A stretch of DNA of 64,000 nt from Xanthobacteraceae bacterium (GTDB lineage Bacteria > Pseudomonadota > Alphaproteobacteria > Rhizobiales > Xanthobacteraceae). Where the stretch lies: the NCBI GenBank assembly GCA_022844205.1, contig JALHMF010000001.1, positions 16,615-80,614 of the forward strand, in the 5' to 3' direction. The translations under genes were made by a program, and so were the position numbers. The notes beneath the pieces were generated by a model. That model saw nothing but the letters and a program-made list of their open reading frames with translations, did not search any database and was not told where the DNA came from. Numbering within the stretch: position 1 is the first letter of the stretch; every line of letters begins with the position of its first letter. Shown one piece after another: positions 59,569 through 64,000 of this stretch.

Positions 59569-61599
59569 TCAGGACTTGCGTTCGCTCTCTTCGCGCTCGC
59601 GAAGATAGTCTTCGGTGGTGCGGACATTCGCCCGCTCGGGTCCTGCGTGCGGATCGAAGGAATCCTGCGTCATTGCGATCACGCGGCAGTCGTCGCACAT
59701 TTTCAGCACTTCGAGCCGTTTCGCCTGGCCTTTGTACATCCAATGCTTGGCTTCGAGTTTCGCGGTGACGCGCTCGATCGTGCTTTTGGTGCCGAACGGC
59801 TTGCTGCACTGGATGCAGTGGAACGGCTCTTCTTCCTTGAGCAAGCGCGCGGACGCGGTGGCGGCGCGGAAGTCGATCTGCGGTGTCAGCGAAATCACTT
59901 TTTCCGGGCAGGTTGCCTTGCAGAGTCCGCACTGCACGCAGGCGTCCTCGGCGAATTTCAGCGTCGGCCGCTCCGGATCGTCGAGCAAGGCACCGGTCGG
60001 ACACACGGATACGCACGAAAGACAGAGCGTGCAGCCCTCCACATTGATCTCGATCTTGCCGAACGGTGCGCCAACGGGCAGCGCGATTACGTCCACCGGC
60101 TGCGGCGAGACACGATGCAATTCGCGGAACGAAAGCCGCATCACGTCGCGCTTGACGCCGACCGGCTGGAAACTCGCGGGCTCCTTGATGACGGTGCCGT
60201 TCTTGATCGCGCGTAGGGTTTCACCCATTGCGTCCGGATCGTCCGTCTCGATGGTGGCGATGCGCCCGGCACCGAAGCCGAGGCCGGTGAGGATCGTCTC
60301 GGCAAGCGCGATGGTTTTCGCAAGGCCGCTCACATCGTGGCGCGGCTTGGCGCGGAGCAGAAAGCGCATCGCGACCGCTCCATACGCAAAGGCAGCGGTG
60401 ACGGCTTCGATGCCGACCTGGGTGACTTCATTCACGGACACCGGCAGCACATTCGCCGGCAACCCGTCGCCGTGGCGGGCGAGAAGATCGATCATCGGAT
60501 CGCCATGCGGCGCGTCGTGGATCAGCAGCACCGCATCCTTGCCGCCTGCATCGCGATAAGTAGTGAGCAAGGTGCGCAGCTTCCGCATCAGCGCGTCGGC
60601 GGCCGGTAGCGCATAGGACGCGGCCCCCGTCGGGCAGACGGCGGCACAGGCGCCGCAACCGGCGCAGATATATTCGTCGATTTTGACATGATTGCCGCCC
60701 GGCGTGATGGCGCCGGTGGGGCAAAGATCGAGACAGCGGGTGCAGCCCACGATCTTCGAGCGCGAATGCGCGCAGAGCTGCTCGTCGAAGCGGATATATT
60801 TCGGCTTGTCGAAGGTGCCGACGAGATCCTGCGCTTTCATCACCGCGCGCATCACGGCGGCGGGATCGTTCGGATCGGCGCGCAGATAGCCGTCGCGCAG
60901 ATCGTGCGCGGGGAACAGCGGCTGGCCGCCGGAAAGATCCAAAATAAGATCGCAGGTCGATTTTGTGTCGTTGCGTGCGACATACCATTCGAGCTTGTCG
61001 CGCGAGGAGGGGCGCGGGGTCGCGAAGTCGTCGACCGTCAGCTCGAACTTGCCGAGATGGCCTTTGGCATTGCGGATGGTTCCGCGCGCCACGGGAAATT
61101 CGCTGACGCGCGGCGGCGCGATCTCGCCGGGCTTTGCGAGCAGGACGGTGACGTCGAGCTTGTCCTTGAGGAGAGCCGCGGCTTCGATCGCGCGCTCGTC
61201 GCGGCCGTACACGAGGACGACGCCCTCGCTGTCCAGCGTCACGAGCGGATAATCCGGCAGCGGTTCCGCGGCGGCGGCGAGCAAAGCCGCCATTTTGGGC
61301 GCGGCCTTCTTCGCATCCTTCGACCAGCCGGCGTTCTCGCGGATGTTCGCGAACTTGATGTCGAGCGAAGGGGATACTTCTTCCACCGCATCCATGAACA
61401 CCGGCGCTTCCTGCGTGCAGGCCACGGTCAGCGGCACGCCCTTGGCGGCTTCGGCGCGGAACAGATCGATCTCGGCGCGGCACAGATGACGGAACGCCGA
61501 GAGCTTGCCGCTCTTGCAGCCTTTCGCGATGCCCGCCTCGTCGAGCGGCATCGTGTCCTCGCACGAACAGACGAGGAGGTTACGCTTCGTCTCCGTCAT
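59569..61599 (-). CDS. HdrA-like N-terminus fused to a polyferredoxin
   Basis: This 676-residue Fe-S protein has an N-terminal Cys region resembling the start of heterodisulfide reductase HdrA (LLVCSCEDTMPLD, HLCRAEIDLF, LTVACTQEAP, KFANIRENAGWS). No FAD-type GxGxxG is seen after it. Two ferredoxin clusters lie near 276-293 and 312-322 (CTRCLDLCPTGA, CAGCGACAAVCPTGA) and two more near the C-terminus (CTLCLSCVSVCPTGA, CVQCGLCKATCPEKVI). A final CIQC...CDDC site follows. It is probably a cytosolic electron hub. ATG 61599 is used; an upstream ATG at 61629 is possible. Confidence 0.85.
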   Translation of the reverse strand: MTETKRNLLVCSCEDTMPLDEAGIAKGCKSGKLSAFRHLCRAEIDLFRAEAAKGVPLTVACTQEAPVFMDAVEEVSPSLDIKFANIRENAGWSKDAKKAAPKMAALLAAAAEPLPDYPLVTLDSEGVVLVYGRDERAIEAAALLKDKLDVTVLLAKPGEIAPPRVSEFPVARGTIRNAKGHLGKFELTVDDFATPRPSSRDKLEWYVARNDTKSTCDLILDLSGGQPLFPAHDLRDGYLRADPNDPAAVMRAVMKAQDLVGTFDKPKYIRFDEQLCAHSRSKIVGCTRCLDLCPTGAITPGGNHVKIDEYICAGCGACAAVCPTGAASYALPAADALMRKLRTLLTTYRDAGGKDAVLLIHDAPHGDPMIDLLARHGDGLPANVLPVSVNEVTQVGIEAVTAAFAYGAVAMRFLLRAKPRHDVSGLAKTIALAETILTGLGFGAGRIATIETDDPDAMGETLRAIKNGTVIKEPASFQPVGVKRDVMRLSFRELHRVSPQPVDVIALPVGAPFGKIEINVEGCTLCLSCVSVCPTGALLDDPERPTLKFAEDACVQCGLCKATCPEKVISLTPQIDFRAATASARLLKEEEPFHCIQCSKPFGTKSTIERVTAKLEAKHWMYKGQAKRLEVLKMCDDCRVIAMTQDSFDPHAGPERANVRTTEDYLREREESERKS

Positions 61600-61730
61600 T
61601 CTTGCTCCGGCGGCTTCCTGCCGCCTCATTTCGCGGGACTGGTCAGCGGCGAGGCTTGGCTATAAGCCTAAGCTATAATTATACCAATAAAAATCTAAAC
61701 GCCGCGATTTCAAGGATTCGAGAGCGAAAA

Positions 61731-62489
61731 ATGGCGTCCGACGTCAAGAGCAGGATCGACACACCTTATACTCCGGAGCTGGACCTGCCGCCCGCGTTCA
61801 CCCTCGTCTCGCTGCGCGAGGCGGGCGACGCCTTCGGCCATGCGATGGAGATCGCGAAGCAGGAAGGGGCCGGCACACTCGTCTGGGTGCGGCGTTTCGA
61901 CCTCGTGGAATTCGCGGTGGTGCTGGAACCGGACGAGCCGCTCGCCGCCGCCCGCCGCAACCTCTATCTCGGCATGACCGCGATCATGGAAACGCTGCTC
62001 GTGCACGCGCCACCGGAGAAATCCATCTTGTTCGCCTGGCCCGATGCGATCCTCGTCGATGCCGGCTTGGTCGCGGGCGGGCGCATCGGTTGGCCGGAGG
62101 GCGCGGACGAAAAATTACCGCCGCCGTTCATGGTATTCGGCGGCATGATCCGCACAGCGATCCTCGGCGCGGATCCGATGCAGCGGCCGGATGCGGCGGC
62201 GCTGGAAGAAGAAGGCTTCGACAATCTCGACTCCGGCCAGATGATGGAGACGTTCGCGCGCCAGTTCATGGTCTGGGTCCATAACGCGCAGAACGACGGC
62301 TTCGCGGAAGTCGCGAAATTCTATCTGCGCCGTATGCCGCAGGACGAGAATGTCGAACGCTCGATCGACGGCGTTGGAGATTTGCTCGTCCGCAAGAAGG
62401 GCAAGCTCGAAACCGAAAAGAAAAAACTGATCCCCGCCCTCGCCAAGCTCGACTGGTACGACGCGGATAACCGGACACTGAAGCTGTGA
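61731..62489 (+). CDS. biotin/lipoate ligase-fold protein with DUF4444
   Basis: This 252-residue protein has a lipoate/biotin protein ligase-like fold followed by a DUF4444-type C-terminal part. TLVWVRRFDLVEFAVVLEPD and the FAWPDAILVDAGLVAGGRIG segment stand where ligases have WPNDLLVxxxKVAGG. The Asn-Asp pair and Lys are changed (PDA; GLVAGG), so the ligase activity is questionable. ATG 61731 is used; the frame extends upstream into an AT-rich stretch with no family sequence. The stop overlaps the next gene by four bases, forming an operon of three. Confidence 0.7.
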   Translation: MASDVKSRIDTPYTPELDLPPAFTLVSLREAGDAFGHAMEIAKQEGAGTLVWVRRFDLVEFAVVLEPDEPLAAARRNLYLGMTAIMETLLVHAPPEKSILFAWPDAILVDAGLVAGGRIGWPEGADEKLPPPFMVFGGMIRTAILGADPMQRPDAAALEEEGFDNLDSGQMMETFARQFMVWVHNAQNDGFAEVAKFYLRRMPQDENVERSIDGVGDLLVRKKGKLETEKKKLIPALAKLDWYDADNRTLKL

Positions 62490-63025
62490 AACTGCTTCGC
62501 ACCATCAGGCTCGATCCTTCGGACACGTTCGTGTTCGCGAAAGCCGCGGAACCCGGCGAATGGGCGGTGCCTGGTACCTTTGTCTTTTGGGATGCGGATG
62601 CGGCGAAGCTCGAAGGCAAGGAGCGCACCGCGTTTCGTTCGGGTTTTCTCGGCGTCGGTTCGTGGGGATGGTCGACGCTGGTGCAGATCGTGGACGCAGA
62701 AGACGCGGACCGGAAAGAAGTGATCGAACTCCTTGCAACCCGCCTGATGGAGCATTTCGGCGCGCCCGATAGGGAGGCCGCGCGCAAGGCGGCGGCGGAG
62801 GAAGTCGCGTTCGCCGCTTCCCTTTGCGATCACGACATTGACACGCTGATCGCGGTCCACCGCTCGCAGGAAAACGGCGAGGTGCGCGAGGCATTTCGCT
62901 CGCTGAAGCGCCGCGAAGGCAGCGGCATGGAAGGGTTGCGTGCGTTCTCGTTTCACGAGGTCGAAGGCGGGGAAGAACCGGCCGAGCGCGTCGATCTCGT
63001 GGGCATGTTGAAGGACGGCAAATGA
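62486..63025 (+). CDS. DUF6505-type small protein
   Basis: This 179-residue protein of unknown function begins MKLLRTIRLDPSDTFVFAKA and has an aromatic FLGVGSWGWSTLVQ segment. It overlaps both neighbours by four bases (ATGA junctions at 62486-62489 and 63022-63025), so the three proteins are translated together. I recognise it as the DUF6505-type partner found beside DUF4444 and DUF6352 genes. No signal peptide or membrane segment is visible. Confidence 0.7.
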   Translation: MKLLRTIRLDPSDTFVFAKAAEPGEWAVPGTFVFWDADAAKLEGKERTAFRSGFLGVGSWGWSTLVQIVDAEDADRKEVIELLATRLMEHFGAPDREAARKAAAEEVAFAASLCDHDIDTLIAVHRSQENGEVREAFRSLKRREGSGMEGLRAFSFHEVEGGEEPAERVDLVGMLKDGK

Positions 63026-64000
63026 AGGACTTCTGGCTTTCCTGCGGCCATCACCTGCTCGACCGCAACGAGAGCGGGGGGCTGGTCATCACGGACGAGT
63101 TCCTCAAGGTCTATTTCGCGCGGCCCGAACTCACGCCGCCGGGGGAAGCCTGCGTCGTGGAAAAGACGCTGCATGCGGCACTCCTCGACAATCCCCGCCG
63201 CCCTGTGGGCATGGACGAAATCGCGGCGATGGCCGATGCCGACGCCCGCGAGAACTGGACGCTTGCGATCGCGTTTCGCGATCATCTGCTCGCGCATCCG
63301 ACGCTCGAAGCCGCCTACGCGGCCCTCATTCGCAAGGGTGCGGGAGACACGCCGCCGCTGTTCGTGACCCAGCTCGTGCATGTGATCCTGCGCAACATCC
63401 TCGACGAATGTGACGACCCGTGGATCCTGCGCGCCGCGGAGATTTTCTTCCGTCCGCAGCGGATCACGCTGCATGAGGGTGCGCTGCTCGCCGCCGACGA
63501 GGAAACCATCATGGGCACACGGCCGGGGCAGGTTTCTCCGCTCGTCTCCATGCTTGGGCTGGAAGCCTCCACCGAGATCGACGTGATGAACGACGACAAC
63601 GCCGAGAGCTATTTCGAGCGCAGCGACAATCACGACATGGCGGTCGATTTCACCGCCGGCCGCCGCGGCCATCACGCGCTCGCCCGCGTGATCGAGCGCT
63701 GGGTGAAGCATATGCTGGGCGTCGAGGTGGAGGTGGAAGCCCTCACCGAGGTGCAAAACGCCAATTTCACCTGGTATGTCGGCCTCGATGTGGAAGGCAC
63801 CAAGATCGGTGACATGCTCTGGAACGGCGATGCCATGGACGAAGCCGCGATGGCGCGCGTCGCGGCACTCTATCGCCTGAACTTCAAGGATCGCGGCGTT
63901 GTTGCCGAAGCCGTGAAGGGCGAGCCGGTCTATCTCATTCTCGCCACCACCATCGACAAGGTGTTGCGGATGAAGCCGCAGAACCTGCTCACCGGCCTGC
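63022..64000 (+). CDS. DUF6352-type protein (3' end cut by window)
   Basis: The frame opens at ATG 63022, overlapping the previous stop, and runs to the window end without a stop, giving 326 residues. It begins MKDFWLSCGHHLLDRNESGG and includes RNILDECDDPWILRAAEIFF, a FTWYVGLDVEGTKIGDMLWN segment and YLILATTIDKVLRMKPQNLL at the end. It matches what I recall as DUF6352, seen next to formate dehydrogenase or molybdoenzyme accessory genes. Function unknown. Confidence 0.75.
   Translation, partial: MKDFWLSCGHHLLDRNESGGLVITDEFLKVYFARPELTPPGEACVVEKTLHAALLDNPRRPVGMDEIAAMADADARENWTLAIAFRDHLLAHPTLEAAYAALIRKGAGDTPPLFVTQLVHVILRNILDECDDPWILRAAEIFFRPQRITLHEGALLAADEETIMGTRPGQVSPLVSMLGLEASTEIDVMNDDNAESYFERSDNHDMAVDFTAGRRGHHALARVIERWVKHMLGVEVEVEALTEVQNANFTWYVGLDVEGTKIGDMLWNGDAMDEAAMARVAALYRLNFKDRGVVAEAVKGEPVYLILATTIDKVLRMKPQNLLTGL

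Overview
The window reads as a chromosomal segment of a GC-rich alphaproteobacterium. Gene content (Tad/Cpa pilus locus, fused Fds-type formate dehydrogenase, tripartite tricarboxylate transporter, GalB/GalD pair) and abundant intergenic palindromes fit the Hyphomicrobiales, in the Bradyrhizobium/Afipia/Pseudolabrys neighbourhood. This is inference from memory of families; no search was run. No tRNA, rRNA, CRISPR array, prophage or intact insertion sequence was seen.

Layout. 1-4793: the end of a Tad/Flp pilus operon (cpaE-cpaF-tadB-tadC-tadD). 4815-12247: a glyoxylate/glycolate neighbourhood (serine-glyoxylate aminotransferase, fused FAD/Fe-S 2-hydroxyacid dehydrogenase, GlcG-like protein, beta-hydroxyacid dehydrogenase, cupin), then a trypsin/PDZ protein with a degraded catalytic triad. 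12297-20043: an accessory-like stretch with an RMD1/DUF155 protein, an AT-rich OLD-family ATPase-nuclease, small secreted proteins, a ParB-like fragment, and two small solitary nucleases (DUF559 and GIY-YIG), each set between inverted copies of dispersed palindromes. 20044-37764: a MetE-like protein, then a large oxalate/formate region: TctCBA transporter, GntR regulator, oxalyl-CoA decarboxylase, formyl-CoA transferase, a 10-formyl-THF hydrolase-like protein, formate-THF ligase, a LysR regulator and a NAD-linked formate dehydrogenase with an extra zinc-ribbon membrane protein inside its operon. 38018-41468: galB-galD-like genes and metK. 41723-47581: a CoA-dependent aromatic side-chain module (enoyl-CoA hydratase, feruloyl-CoA synthetase-like ligase, thiolase, 3-hydroxyacyl-CoA dehydrogenase, 4-hydroxybenzoyl-CoA thioesterase-like protein). 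47716-54154: a second MetE-like protein, egtBD for ergothioneine, and a small catabolic set. 54174-64000: TusA, two tandem MoeA-like genes (one fused to a periplasmic-binding-protein-like domain), a WD40-cytochrome c fusion, an HdrA-like polyferredoxin and three poorly characterised genes that run off the window.

How it fits together. The central block can be read as one route: import of a carboxylate (possibly oxalate), decarboxylation as oxalyl-CoA, release of formate, and oxidation of formate to CO2 with NADH or assimilation through tetrahydrofolate. The 54-64 kb block looks like a molybdenum-cofactor/sulfur/Fe-S maturation neighbourhood and may serve the formate dehydrogenase, whose usual accessory genes (fdhD, fdsD) are not next to fdsA. 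The aromatic modules suggest a plant-derived or lignin-derived diet.

The most unusual signal is structural. Two unrelated small nuclease genes have their stop codons inside, and their starts within a few bases of, inverted copies of dispersed palindromic repeats, as if each nuclease gene and its palindromes form a unit.
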